Assembly (NCBI GenBank): GCA_964342805.1
Contig: CAYFHQ010000100.1
Coordinates: forward strand, 1-13,614
Direction of reading: 5' to 3'
DNA from: CAYFHQ01 sp964342805
GTDB taxonomy: Bacteria; Bacillota; Clostridia; Peptostreptococcales; Acidaminobacteraceae
DNA length: 13,614 bases
Part shown: positions 1 through 6,625 of the stretch, piece after piece
Layout: the number at the start of each line of letters is the position of its first letter
How positions within the stretch are numbered: the first letter of the stretch is position 1
Translations under genes and position numbers: made by a program
Notes under the pieces: model-generated
What the model saw: only the letters and a program-made list of their open reading frames with translations
Database searches by the model: none
Told to the model about the DNA's origin: nothing

Positions 1-640
1 GGGTTTGGGTCACGCCGGGCAGGTTGCCAGCAAAGAGAATGGTAGCACCGAACTCTGCTAGGCCCCTGGCCCAGGCCATGATGGCCCCGGTTAATATACT
101 CCCCTTGGCCAGGGGAAGGGTAATCCGCATAAAGGCCTGGCCCTCGGTGTCACCCAGGGTCATGGCTGTTCGTTCCAGTTGGGGGTCTACTTTTTTAAAG
201 CCTTCTGCCACGGTTTTAATGTAGATGGGCAGGCCCACAAACAACTGGGCCAGGACAACGGCTGCCATGGTAAAGGGCAGTTGAATGTCCATCTGGGCCA
301 GAAAACCACCTAAGAGGCCCCGGCGACCAAAGGTCAGGAGGAGCAAGAGGCCTGCCACAGCAGGCGGCAAGACCATGGGCAGGTCCAGTAGGAGGTCCAG
401 TAGGCCCTTGCCCTTGAAGGTCTTACGGGCAACTGTGTAGGCAGCTGGGGTTCCCAGGAGGATGGTAATGACCATCATGACCCCCGTGGTCCGCAGGCTG
501 ACGCCCAGGGCTGTCCAGAGGGTTTGGTTGGTCATGATCTCCGCTGAAAAACCACCGCTAAAGACCAGGCTGACCAGGGGCAGGGCTATGAAAATGAGAC
601 AGAGGCCATAGAGGCCCGTGGTCCATCGTTTAACGGTCAT
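1..640 (-). CDS. modB: Molybdate ABC transporter permease ModB (C-terminus cut by window edge)
   Basis: Membrane permease of the ModABC importer, which brings molybdate (or tungstate) into the cytoplasm for cofactor synthesis. About 213 codons are visible. The start is MTVKRWTTGLYGLCLIF with an N-terminal membrane segment, followed by several hydrophobic helices. A typical permease EAA loop is present (ERTAMTLGDTEGQAF, then RITLPLAKGSILTG), then the ModB/CysT-like signature AEFGATILFAGNLPG just before the edge. The start ATG at 640-638 lies inside the end of moaC (11-nt overlap, ATGACCGTTAA) with GTGGGGA upstream, so the two genes are translationally coupled. The 3' end, and any modC/modA, would lie to the left of the window. 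The molybdate assignment rests on the signature and the Moco gene context; tungstate (TupB/WtpB) or sulfate permeases are relatives. Confidence 0.93.
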   Translation of the reverse strand, partial: MTVKRWTTGLYGLCLIFIALPLVSLVFSGGFSAEIMTNQTLWTALGVSLRTTGVMMVITILLGTPAAYTVARKTFKGKGLLDLLLDLPMVLPPAVAGLLLLLTFGRRGLLGGFLAQMDIQLPFTMAAVVLAQLFVGLPIYIKTVAEGFKKVDPQLERTAMTLGDTEGQAFMRITLPLAKGSILTGAIMAWARGLAEFGATILFAGNLPGVTQT

Positions 641-1136
641 GGATAAAGTCCCCACTCTTTCCGCCGGTCTTCTTGGCTAAGTGAATGTTGTCGATGACCA
701 TCTTCTTGTCAATGGCCTTGCACATGTCATAAATGGTCAGAGCAGCTGTGGAGGCCGCTGTGAGGGCTTCCATCTCCACCCCTGTTTTGCCCGTCGTTTT
801 TACGAGGGCTTCGATAAAGACTGCATTGTCTTTGAGGTCAAAGTCGATAGTGCACTTGGACAGCATGAGGGGGTGGCACATGGGAATGAGATCCCAGGTT
901 TTCTTGGCTGCCATGATCCCCGCCACCCGGGCAACACCCAGGACGTCCCCCTTAGATGATGTTCCCTCTTGTATGGCCGTAAAGGTTGCTGGGGACATGT
1001 GGATGGTGGCCTTGGCAATGGCTGTGCGAACGGTGTCTTGCTTTTCCGATACATCTACCATAACGGCATTGCCTGAAGCGTCAAAGTGTGTCAATTTTTC
1101 TTGTGTTTGTTTTTGTGAAGTGGCCTTGTTTTCCAT
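630..1136 (-). CDS. moaC: Cyclic pyranopterin monophosphate synthase MoaC
   Basis: Second step of molybdopterin synthesis: converts 3',8-cyclo-7,8-dihydro-GTP (the MoaA product) to cyclic pyranopterin monophosphate in the cytosol. The 168-aa length is usual for the family. Family hallmarks are visible: KGDVLGVARVAGIMAAKKT, the LIPMCHPL motif carrying the conserved His, GVEMEALTAASTAALTIYDM, and the C-terminal DMCKAIDKKM with catalytic lysines followed by KTGGKSGDF. The start ATG has AAGGGAG about 6 nt upstream. It follows moeA after a 179-bp gap filled with short tandem repeats, and overlaps modB downstream. No moaA, moaD or moaE is in the window, so those steps must be encoded elsewhere. Confidence 0.97.
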   Translation of the reverse strand: MENKATSQKQTQEKLTHFDASGNAVMVDVSEKQDTVRTAIAKATIHMSPATFTAIQEGTSSKGDVLGVARVAGIMAAKKTWDLIPMCHPLMLSKCTIDFDLKDNAVFIEALVKTTGKTGVEMEALTAASTAALTIYDMCKAIDKKMVIDNIHLAKKTGGKSGDFIHDR

Positions 1137-1162
1137 GTGGTCTCCCTTGCTATTAACCTTCT

Positions 1163-1260
1163 TTGGTCGTGTTTATTGGTCTGTTATGGCTGGTCTGCTA
1201 TTCCTAGTCTGTAATGGGTTGTCTATAACGACTGGTGTGTAACGACTGTTCTAATACGAA
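1163..1260. repeat. Degenerate 14-bp tandem repeat between moeA and moaC
   Basis: Five consecutive 14-bp units are readable on the plus strand: TGGTCTGTTATGGC (1177-1190), TGGTCTGCTATTCC (1191-1204), TAGTCTGTAATGGG (1205-1218), TTGTCTATAACGAC (1219-1232) and TGGTGTGTAACGAC (1233-1246). More diverged copies flank them at 1163-1176 and 1247-1260. The block lies inside the cofactor operon and would be transcribed. No ORF explains it. Its function is unknown. Confidence 0.75.
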
Positions 1261-1280
1261 TCGGTATGTCTTACGTTCTC

Positions 1281-1320
1281 ATGATCAGCCTTATGATTAG
1301 CCTTCAGCCTTATGGTCAGC
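1281..1320. repeat. 12-bp tandem repeat at the moeA stop codon
   Basis: ATGATCAGCCTT (1281-1292) is followed directly by ATGATTAGCCTT (1293-1304), and then by a partial copy that runs into the moeA stop at 1318-1316. This period and unit differ from the neighbouring 14-bp array, so the moeA-moaC gap holds two separate repeat families. Confidence 0.6.
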
Positions 1321-2542
1321 AAAACTGAATGATCTGAACGGTTTCTCCCTTGTGTAAGCCCTTGTTTCCCTTGGGTATGTCAATGAGACAGTTGCAGGTC
1401 ACCATGGCCCCTAAGGCACCTGAGGCCACAGGCCTGTCGGGTAGATAGACCTGGCCCCCTTGATAGACGCCCCGCAGGAGCCGTCTTGTGGGACTCTTTT
1501 TCTCAAAGTCTTGGCCAAGGGTGGCCGTAGCTGAGATATACCCCTGGCTGTCCTCCCCATTCAGCCTTTCCAGAATGGGTCTGAAAAGGACTTCAAAGGT
1601 GATGGCGGCAGCCGATGGGTTGCCAGACAAACTCAATACCAGTCTGTCGTCCACAAGGGAGGCCAGGGCTGGCGTTCCAGGTTTCATATCTAGCTTCCAG
1701 AAGAGGCGCTTGGCCTTGAGTTGGTCCATGACTGGGTGAAGAATGTCCTTTTTGCCCACGGACACCCCACCTGTGGTGATAATGAGGTCCACCTGGTAAA
1801 GGGCGTCTCTAATGGTCCTCGCTGTAACATCCACTTGGTCGCCAGTGGCTGGCAACAAGATAGGCACACATTCCAATTGCTGGAGGCGGGCTGCCAGGGT
1901 ATATTGGTTGCTGTTGTAGATTTGGCCTTGTCCCAGAGCCTTGCCTGGCCGTTGGAGCTCGTCTCCGGTACTGAGTATGGCGATTTTGGGCTTGGCCTTG
2001 ACCGTGACGTGGGTCATGCCCAAGCTGGCCAAGAGGCCGATGTGGTAGGCATTCAGTTGAATACCTGCCTGGATCAGGACCTGGCCCTTTTTATAGTCTT
2101 CTCCTGCATGGCAGTAGTTTTTATAAGGAGGAACCTCCTGATAAATGGCGACGCTTTCCTCGCCATAGTCCGTGTGCTCCTGCATGACCACCGTGTTAGC
2201 CCCCTTGGGTATGGGTGCCCCGGTCATAATGCGGATGGCCTGGCCGGCTTCCAGGGTCCTGTGTGAAAAGTCCCCTGCCGTCACTTCTTCTACCACCTCT
2301 AGGTGTATGGGCTTGTCTTTAGTGGCTCCAGCCGTATCTATTCCCCTTACAGCATAGCCGTCCAGGGGTGACCGGGCAAAGGGTGGCTGGTCCATGTGGG
2401 CAACAATATCTATTGCCAGTCGTCTCCCCTGGCAAGACAAAATGGGGAGGTCTTCCACTCGTTCTATGGGTTTAATGACCCGACAGAGTCTTTCCTGGGC
2501 TTCTTCCAGGGATATGCGGATGTCATTTTCTTTGAGGATCAT
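1316..2542 (-). CDS. moeA: Molybdopterin molybdotransferase MoeA
   Basis: Inserts molybdate into adenylylated molybdopterin, the last common step of Moco synthesis, in the cytosol. The family landmarks are in order: PPFARSPLDGYAVRG near residue 55, AILSTGDEL, GQIYNSNQYTLAARL, the molybdopterin-binding DLIITTGGVSVGKKDIL, the KPGTPA loop, and SLSGNPSAAAITFEV before a C-terminal β domain (MoeA domain IV). About 408 aa, normal for MoeA. I start at ATG 2542-2540 rather than the upstream TTG, because GGAAAGGGG lies at a suitable distance and only one base separates it from the stop of the preceding gene (TAGGATG), implying coupled translation. The preceding gene encodes another MoCF-domain protein, so the pair may divide adenylyl-MPT binding and metal insertion. 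Confidence 0.95.
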   Translation of the reverse strand: MILKENDIRISLEEAQERLCRVIKPIERVEDLPILSCQGRRLAIDIVAHMDQPPFARSPLDGYAVRGIDTAGATKDKPIHLEVVEEVTAGDFSHRTLEAGQAIRIMTGAPIPKGANTVVMQEHTDYGEESVAIYQEVPPYKNYCHAGEDYKKGQVLIQAGIQLNAYHIGLLASLGMTHVTVKAKPKIAILSTGDELQRPGKALGQGQIYNSNQYTLAARLQQLECVPILLPATGDQVDVTARTIRDALYQVDLIITTGGVSVGKKDILHPVMDQLKAKRLFWKLDMKPGTPALASLVDDRLVLSLSGNPSAAAITFEVLFRPILERLNGEDSQGYISATATLGQDFEKKSPTRRLLRGVYQGGQVYLPDRPVASGALGAMVTCNCLIDIPKGNKGLHKGETVQIIQFC

Positions 2543-2543
2543 C

Positions 2544-3566
2544 CTATCGCCCCTTTCCAAAACTGCACTTGGGGAAATGACAAACGGGACAGTCTAGGCA
2601 GAGGCCCCCATGGCCCAGTCGACTTAAGTCCTTAGCGGTTAGCTTTTCACCGGTTAAAATTCGGGGAAAGACCAAGTCAAAAATGGTCCGCTTGGCGTAC
2701 ATGACGCAACCCGGTAGGCCCAGGATAGGCATGTCACCCTTATAGGACAATAGGAACATGGCCCCCGGCAAGACCGGTGCCCCGTAAGAAACAATGTCAG
2801 CCCCACTGGCCTGGATGGCCGTCGGTGTTCGATCGTCAGGGTCAACACTCATGCCCCCGGTGCAAATGATCAGGGTGGCCCCCCTGTCTTCCAGGTCCTT
2901 AATGGCAGAAACGATCCCTTCAACCTGGTCGTCTACAATAACCTGGTCAAGGACCTCCATGCCATATTCTTCTGCTTTTCCACGGATGACAGGGCCAAAG
3001 GCGTCTTGAATCCGCCCCTTATATACTTCGCTGCCAGTGGTCACAATCCCTATGCGGTGGGCCTTGTAAGGGATCACAGATAGGAGTTTTTTGTCCCCTG
3101 CTAGGCCTTCGGCGGAAGCCACTTTCTTTTCTTCTACAATTAATGGGATTACCCGGGTTGCCCCAATGGTCTCTCCCATTTTCACAGGTGTATGGGTGTG
3201 GCAGGTGGCCACCATGATTTGGTCCAGGGCATTAATGGCGTCAAGGCAGTCTGTTTCTACTTTCAAGACCCCGTCAAGACTGGCCAGGATATTCATTTTG
3301 CCCTCTCGTATGTCACTGCCCTTGGTGCCAGGACCCATGGAGATAGCAGCCAGTCGCTCAGCTACCTGGTCCTCATGGACAAAGCCTGGCTTGTGCTCCC
3401 AAACGTAGATATGCTCCTTGCCCATGGACAGGAGGACAGGGATGTCCTCTTGCTGGATAACGTGGCCTTTTTTAAAGGCAACCCCCTTGAAGTCTCCGGG
3501 TACGATCCGGGTCATGTCATGGCAGACCACTGCCCCCACAGCGTCTATGGTTTTTACTTGCTTCAT
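2544..3566 (-). CDS. Molybdopterin-binding MoeA-like protein with C-terminal Cys cluster
   Basis: First gene of the riboswitch-headed cofactor operon, 340 aa. An N-terminal MoeA-like region is followed by a MoCF (MogA/MoaB-type) fold: HRIGIVTTGSEVYKGRI, then TLIICTGGMSVDPDDRTP and VLPGAMFLLSYKGDMPILGL. The extreme C-terminus carries four cysteines, C323, C326, C329 and C334 (pattern CX2CX2CX4C), in a tail reading GGLCLDCPVCHFPKCSFGK; this could bind an Fe-S cluster or Zn. It lacks the full MoeA domain IV and is shorter than MoeA. It probably handles (adenylylated) molybdopterin with MoeA, but the exact reaction is not known to me. The start ATG has GAGGGGG 4 nt upstream. The SD lies just 3' of a 15-bp hairpin. 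Confidence 0.85.
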   Translation of the reverse strand: MKQVKTIDAVGAVVCHDMTRIVPGDFKGVAFKKGHVIQQEDIPVLLSMGKEHIYVWEHKPGFVHEDQVAERLAAISMGPGTKGSDIREGKMNILASLDGVLKVETDCLDAINALDQIMVATCHTHTPVKMGETIGATRVIPLIVEEKKVASAEGLAGDKKLLSVIPYKAHRIGIVTTGSEVYKGRIQDAFGPVIRGKAEEYGMEVLDQVIVDDQVEGIVSAIKDLEDRGATLIICTGGMSVDPDDRTPTAIQASGADIVSYGAPVLPGAMFLLSYKGDMPILGLPGCVMYAKRTIFDLVFPRILTGEKLTAKDLSRLGHGGLCLDCPVCHFPKCSFGKGR

Positions 3567-3580
3567 ATTTCCCCCTCAAG

Positions 3581-3633
3581 CAAACAAACCTCTCCCTCGT
3601 ACCAGTACAGTACAAAGGAGAGGTTTTTGTTTG
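3581..3633 (-). terminator. Leader hairpin / candidate riboswitch expression platform
   Basis: In the minus-strand transcript, an arm at 3633-3617 ending in ACCTCTCC pairs with GGAGAGGTTTGTTTG (3595-3581), with a 21-nt loop; the arms match over about 15 positions apart from a two-base bulge. The 3' arm is U-rich (UUUGUUUG) and lies 3 nt before the Shine-Dalgarno of the MoeA-like gene. It can act as an intrinsic terminator, or as a hairpin that limits ribosome access, under control of the upstream Moco riboswitch. The U-tract is interrupted, so termination may be weak. Confidence 0.6.
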
Positions 3634-3827
3634 GCGTCGTCAATGGGTGTAGCCTGTGGCATGACCAGATCAAGAAGAATGCCTGCAGACGGGCAGACAT
3701 CCCCCTTGCTTGTGGACAGGAGAAACCACGGGAACAACATTTGCAATCTGGGTATGGTGAAGAAACCCATTCAGAGTCGGTAATTGAAACCGGCCTATGG
3801 TGTGAGGTTACAAATGTTAGCCATATA

Positions 3828-3946
3828 AACCAAACTCCTTGTACAAGTGGGAAGGCTACCCCGTTTCCAGTAGTAACCCTGTGAGTGGCTTTGCACTCAG
3901 GCCTGAACACCTTAGAAACCCTTAGGTGGACCGGCTCGGAGAGGTT
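3828..3946 (-). ncRNA. Moco (molybdenum cofactor) riboswitch aptamer
   Basis: The minus-strand RNA begins ACCTCTCCGAGCCGG, a motif I recognise from the Moco RNA family. Next come a CACCT/AGGTG stem and a long hairpin CCTGAGTG-CAAAGC-CACTCA-CAGG. A stem capped by CTGGAAACGG and closed by GGTTAC/GTAGCC follows, and then TTCCCACTTGTACAAGGAG. The closing P1 pairs AACC and CTCC at the 5' end with GGAG and GGTT at the 3' end. The family senses Moco (or its tungsten analogue) and controls Moco synthesis and molybdate transport genes, exactly the genes that follow. The presence of the P3-type hairpin favours Moco rather than the shorter Tuco-like form. About 260 nt of leader separate it from the first start codon. 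Confidence 0.9.
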
Positions 3947-3962
3947 ATGTCATTCTATTCAT

Positions 3963-3971
3963 ATTTTATCA
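3963..3971 (-). promoter_or_regulatory. Candidate extended -10 promoter of the Moco operon
   Basis: The minus strand reads TGATAAAAT, an extended -10 (TG-N-TAAAAT), which would start transcription about 10 nt upstream of the riboswitch. No good -35 is visible at the correct distance. No terminator was seen after the molybdoenzyme gene (stop at 4059), so readthrough from the upstream operon is also possible. Confidence 0.45.
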
Positions 3972-4058
3972 GAATTTTTACACAATACATTGGTAAAGAG
4001 TCACAAAAGCGTCTTTTCCGATTTGAACTTAGAATTCAACTTAGATTTTGGCTTAGAC

Positions 4059-6122
4059 CTAAACCTTTTCAATTTTAATTTCCACAGCCTTCATGAGCGG
4101 GAAGCCATCAATGGGGTCAAACCTGTCGTCATGGGTCAGGAAGTTGACGTTGGCCTCCTTCCACCCGTGGGTAATCTGGGTTACTCCCTGGCGGATCTCC
4201 TTGTGGTGCATGACCATGACTGGAATTTCAATGGACCCAATCCGTGACGTTACCTTTACGGTGTCCCCCGTTTCAAGGCCCAGGGCGGCCGCATCTTTGG
4301 GGTGGAGCTCGATTTCAGGCCCCGGACAGGCTGTTACCAGGCGGTCGAAGTTACGGTTACGGCCATGGAGGTACATGACCTTCCGTGCCCCTGTAATGAG
4401 GGTATAGGGGTAGTCTCGCTTTTCCTTCACATTAAAGGCAGGCGGAATGTACTCCGGAATTTCCTCATAGCCCAAGTCCTTTAGGTAGGTGGAGGCGAAC
4501 TCCAGCTTGCCCGACGGTGTGTTAAAGGCCTTGCCCGTTTGCTCCATGGCTTCAACGAACTTGCGGTCCTTTTTCTCTGCGTATTTATACCCAGACGGGT
4601 GGGCTGCAATTTCTGCGGCTGTTACACCGGAGTCACTGACCAGCCACTCATTGAGGGCGTCCTCGTCTTTCCAAGGGAAGTAGACTCCCGCACCCATGCG
4701 ATGGGCAATGTCATGGAAGAACTGGTACTCGTCCTGAGTTTCAGGGTCTGGGGTAATGGCCCGTGGCGTCAAGCCAATGATCTGGCAGCCCCCGTGAATA
4801 TGGTACTCCGACCGCTCTAAGTAAGAGGCTGCAGGCAGGACATAATGGGCCAGTTCTGCGGTTTCCGACATGAAGAGGTCCCGAACAACCAAGAGGTCCA
4901 GGGCCTTCATGGCCTCAATCACCTTGGCGGCGTTGGGGTTGGTCATGACAGGGTTGGCCCCCACAATGATCATGCCTCGTAGGGGGTATGGGTCGTTGCT
5001 TAAAATCGTGTCCATGGCCGTCATGGTATGACATTCCTGGCGGAAGTCATAGAGGACTGGCAAACGGTCCCGGCCAATCGGCTTGAGGTCCAGGAGTGGC
5101 TTTTCATGGTAGAGGGTCAGTTCTTTGAGTGGGAAGCCCACGGGGCTGTAGTTGCCACCGATAGCGTCCACCGCTGCCAGGAGACCGTCGAAGCAGGCCA
5201 CGGCACGGATGTTGTTTATGCCATTTTCGTGGTGCTCCAGGCCGTTGCCCACATAGTTGATGACCGCAGGGGCAGCCTGGTACATCTCTTTAGCAATCTG
5301 AGGAATCAGGCTAGCTGCGTCAATGCCACACTCCTTTGCCACATAGTCGTGGGTGAAGGCGGAAGCATAGGCAGCTATCTTGTCATAGCCTGTGGTATAC
5401 TTGCTGACAAACTCATGGTCGATCCACTCATTATGAATGAGCTCTCGCATGAGGCCCCAAGCAAAGGCACCGTCCGTACCCGGCTTAAGCTGGACAAAGT
5501 AGTCCGCTTGGCGGGCCATGGCTGACAGGCGGGAGTCGATAACAATAAGGGGTGCTCCGTTTTCTCGGCCCCTGTTAATTTGCTGGGTCATGTTGGGGTG
5601 GGCATGGGCTGGGTTGGCCCCCCACAGGAGAATACACTTGGAGTTTTCAAAGTCGGGCTGGGAGTTCCAGCGGCCGTACATGAGGGAGTAGCCAATCCAG
5701 CGGCCCACAAAGCACTCCGAGTTATTGGAGAAGTAGTTGGGCGATCCGATGGCATGGATAAAGCGGCGGGCAATTTCCTCCTGCTGCATGAAGCCAATGG
5801 CCTCCCCCTTCCAAACGGACATGGTGGCGTCGCCATACTTGCCTTGAATGTCCTTGGCCTTGGCTGCAATTTCGTCTAGGGCCTGCTCTAAGGATATTTC
5901 TTCCCATCCATTTTCAGTCCGCTTGAGGGGCTTTCGAATGCGGTCCTTGGCGTTGACCATGTCCACACCCGCTCGGCCCTTAATGCACAGGCGGCCCCGG
6001 TTCCAGGGGTGGTCCTTGTTGCCCTGGATATCTACAAGCTTGTTGTCTTCCACATAAACGTGAATGCCACAGTGGTCGTCACACATACGACACAGGGATT
6101 GTACGATGTTTTGGTCTGCCAT
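4059..6122 (-). CDS. Cytoplasmic molybdopterin (Mo/W-bisPGD) oxidoreductase catalytic subunit, NarA-like candidate
   Basis: Catalytic subunit of the DMSO reductase superfamily, 687 aa. The N-terminal [4Fe-4S] ligands are C11, C14, C18 and C46 (CRMCDDHCGI then RLCIKG), with the conserved electron-path lysine K48. The likely metal ligand is C137 in NNSECFVGRW. Mid-protein pterin-binding segments are LLWGANPAHAHPN, LIVIDSR and IIVGANPVMTNPN. The C-terminal β-barrel domain holds YPYTLITGARKVMYLHGRNR, LHPKDAAALGLETGDTVKV and THGWKEANVNFL. There is no Tat signal, so it is cytosolic. It follows a ferredoxin-like subunit (ATG overlaps its stop, TAATG) and an FAD/NADH protein, the layout reported for clostridial NarABC nitrate reductase. 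Asp15 directly after the second Cys, plus the C46/K48 spacing, resembles acetylene hydratase. The substrate is therefore open: nitrate is my leading guess, not a proof. Confidence 0.88.
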   Translation of the reverse strand: MADQNIVQSLCRMCDDHCGIHVYVEDNKLVDIQGNKDHPWNRGRLCIKGRAGVDMVNAKDRIRKPLKRTENGWEEISLEQALDEIAAKAKDIQGKYGDATMSVWKGEAIGFMQQEEIARRFIHAIGSPNYFSNNSECFVGRWIGYSLMYGRWNSQPDFENSKCILLWGANPAHAHPNMTQQINRGRENGAPLIVIDSRLSAMARQADYFVQLKPGTDGAFAWGLMRELIHNEWIDHEFVSKYTTGYDKIAAYASAFTHDYVAKECGIDAASLIPQIAKEMYQAAPAVINYVGNGLEHHENGINNIRAVACFDGLLAAVDAIGGNYSPVGFPLKELTLYHEKPLLDLKPIGRDRLPVLYDFRQECHTMTAMDTILSNDPYPLRGMIIVGANPVMTNPNAAKVIEAMKALDLLVVRDLFMSETAELAHYVLPAASYLERSEYHIHGGCQIIGLTPRAITPDPETQDEYQFFHDIAHRMGAGVYFPWKDEDALNEWLVSDSGVTAAEIAAHPSGYKYAEKKDRKFVEAMEQTGKAFNTPSGKLEFASTYLKDLGYEEIPEYIPPAFNVKEKRDYPYTLITGARKVMYLHGRNRNFDRLVTACPGPEIELHPKDAAALGLETGDTVKVTSRIGSIEIPVMVMHHKEIRQGVTQITHGWKEANVNFLTHDDRFDPIDGFPLMKAVEIKIEKV

Positions 6123-6601
6123 TATTGATCTCCCCCATCCTGTAGCTTCTTTACAATAATCGTGTCAAAGGCACCTCGGCCAGCGTCCATGTCTTCCACT
6201 TCCTCATAGTTGAGGGCCGTTGCAATACAATGGTTGACACAGTTGGGCTCCTCGTCCCCACAAAGGTTACACTTGCGACTCACCTGCTTGGCCGTGTCAA
6301 AGTGGATGTTGCCATAGGGACAGGCTAACATACACATTTTACAACCTGCACACCGGGACTGGTCAACAAGGACTGCCCCTTCTTCATTGCGACTGATGGC
6401 CGCTGCCGGACAGACGTTAAGGCACCAGGCCTCGTCACAGTGCATGCAGGTCAGGGGGATACAGACACCCTCTTTCGGGTAAAAGTTCACTTGAATATTG
6501 GATTGTTTGCTGTCGCAGGTACCATTGTTGTTATATGAACATGCATATTCACAATTGCGGCAGCCTACACATTTCTTTGGCTCCATGGTTACTAAACGCA
6601 T
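6122..6601 (-). CDS. Four-cluster [4Fe-4S] electron-transfer subunit
   Basis: HycB/DmsB/CooF-type ferredoxin subunit, 159 aa, with sixteen cysteines in four sets: C11/14/17/21, C52/55/60/64, C84/87/90/94 and C111/114/121/125. This predicts four [4Fe-4S] clusters forming a wire between the flavoprotein and the Mo subunit. There is no signal peptide or membrane segment, in keeping with a cytosolic complex. The start ATG has GGGAGAA upstream; the stop overlaps the next start by one base. The gene lies between its two presumed partners, 24 nt after the flavoprotein. Called NarB-like by position only. Confidence 0.93.
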   Translation of the reverse strand: MRLVTMEPKKCVGCRNCEYACSYNNNGTCDSKQSNIQVNFYPKEGVCIPLTCMHCDEAWCLNVCPAAAISRNEEGAVLVDQSRCAGCKMCMLACPYGNIHFDTAKQVSRKCNLCGDEEPNCVNHCIATALNYEEVEDMDAGRGAFDTIIVKKLQDGGDQ

Positions 6602-6625
6602 GAGTTCTCCCTCTCCTACTTCCTA

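Noticed and set aside
733..1242. 169-codon plus-strand frame over moaC
   Set aside because: Antisense to moaC, whose protein motifs are unmistakable, and it reads into the tandem repeat.
1163..1320. CRISPR array
   Set aside because: Units are 12-14 bp, contiguous without spacers, and degenerate; no cas genes.
3587..3633. Terminator for a plus-strand transcript
   Set aside because: The plus strand has the better T-run (TTTTTG), but no plus-strand gene lies upstream, and the hairpin fits the riboswitch leader on the minus strand.
3192..3884. 230-codon plus-strand frame
   Set aside because: Antisense to the MoeA-like gene and riboswitch; no start signal or family match. It is a reading-frame shadow.
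3563..3910. 115-codon minus-strand frame upstream of the MoeA-like gene
   Set aside because: It runs through the Moco aptamer and the leader hairpin, has no ribosome site and no family features; the RNA explains most of the sequence.
4059..6122. Naming the Mo/W enzyme as acetylene hydratase
   Set aside because: Asp15 and the cluster spacing fit, but the ferredoxin and NADH flavoprotein partners imply a redox reaction, and other family members may share these residues.
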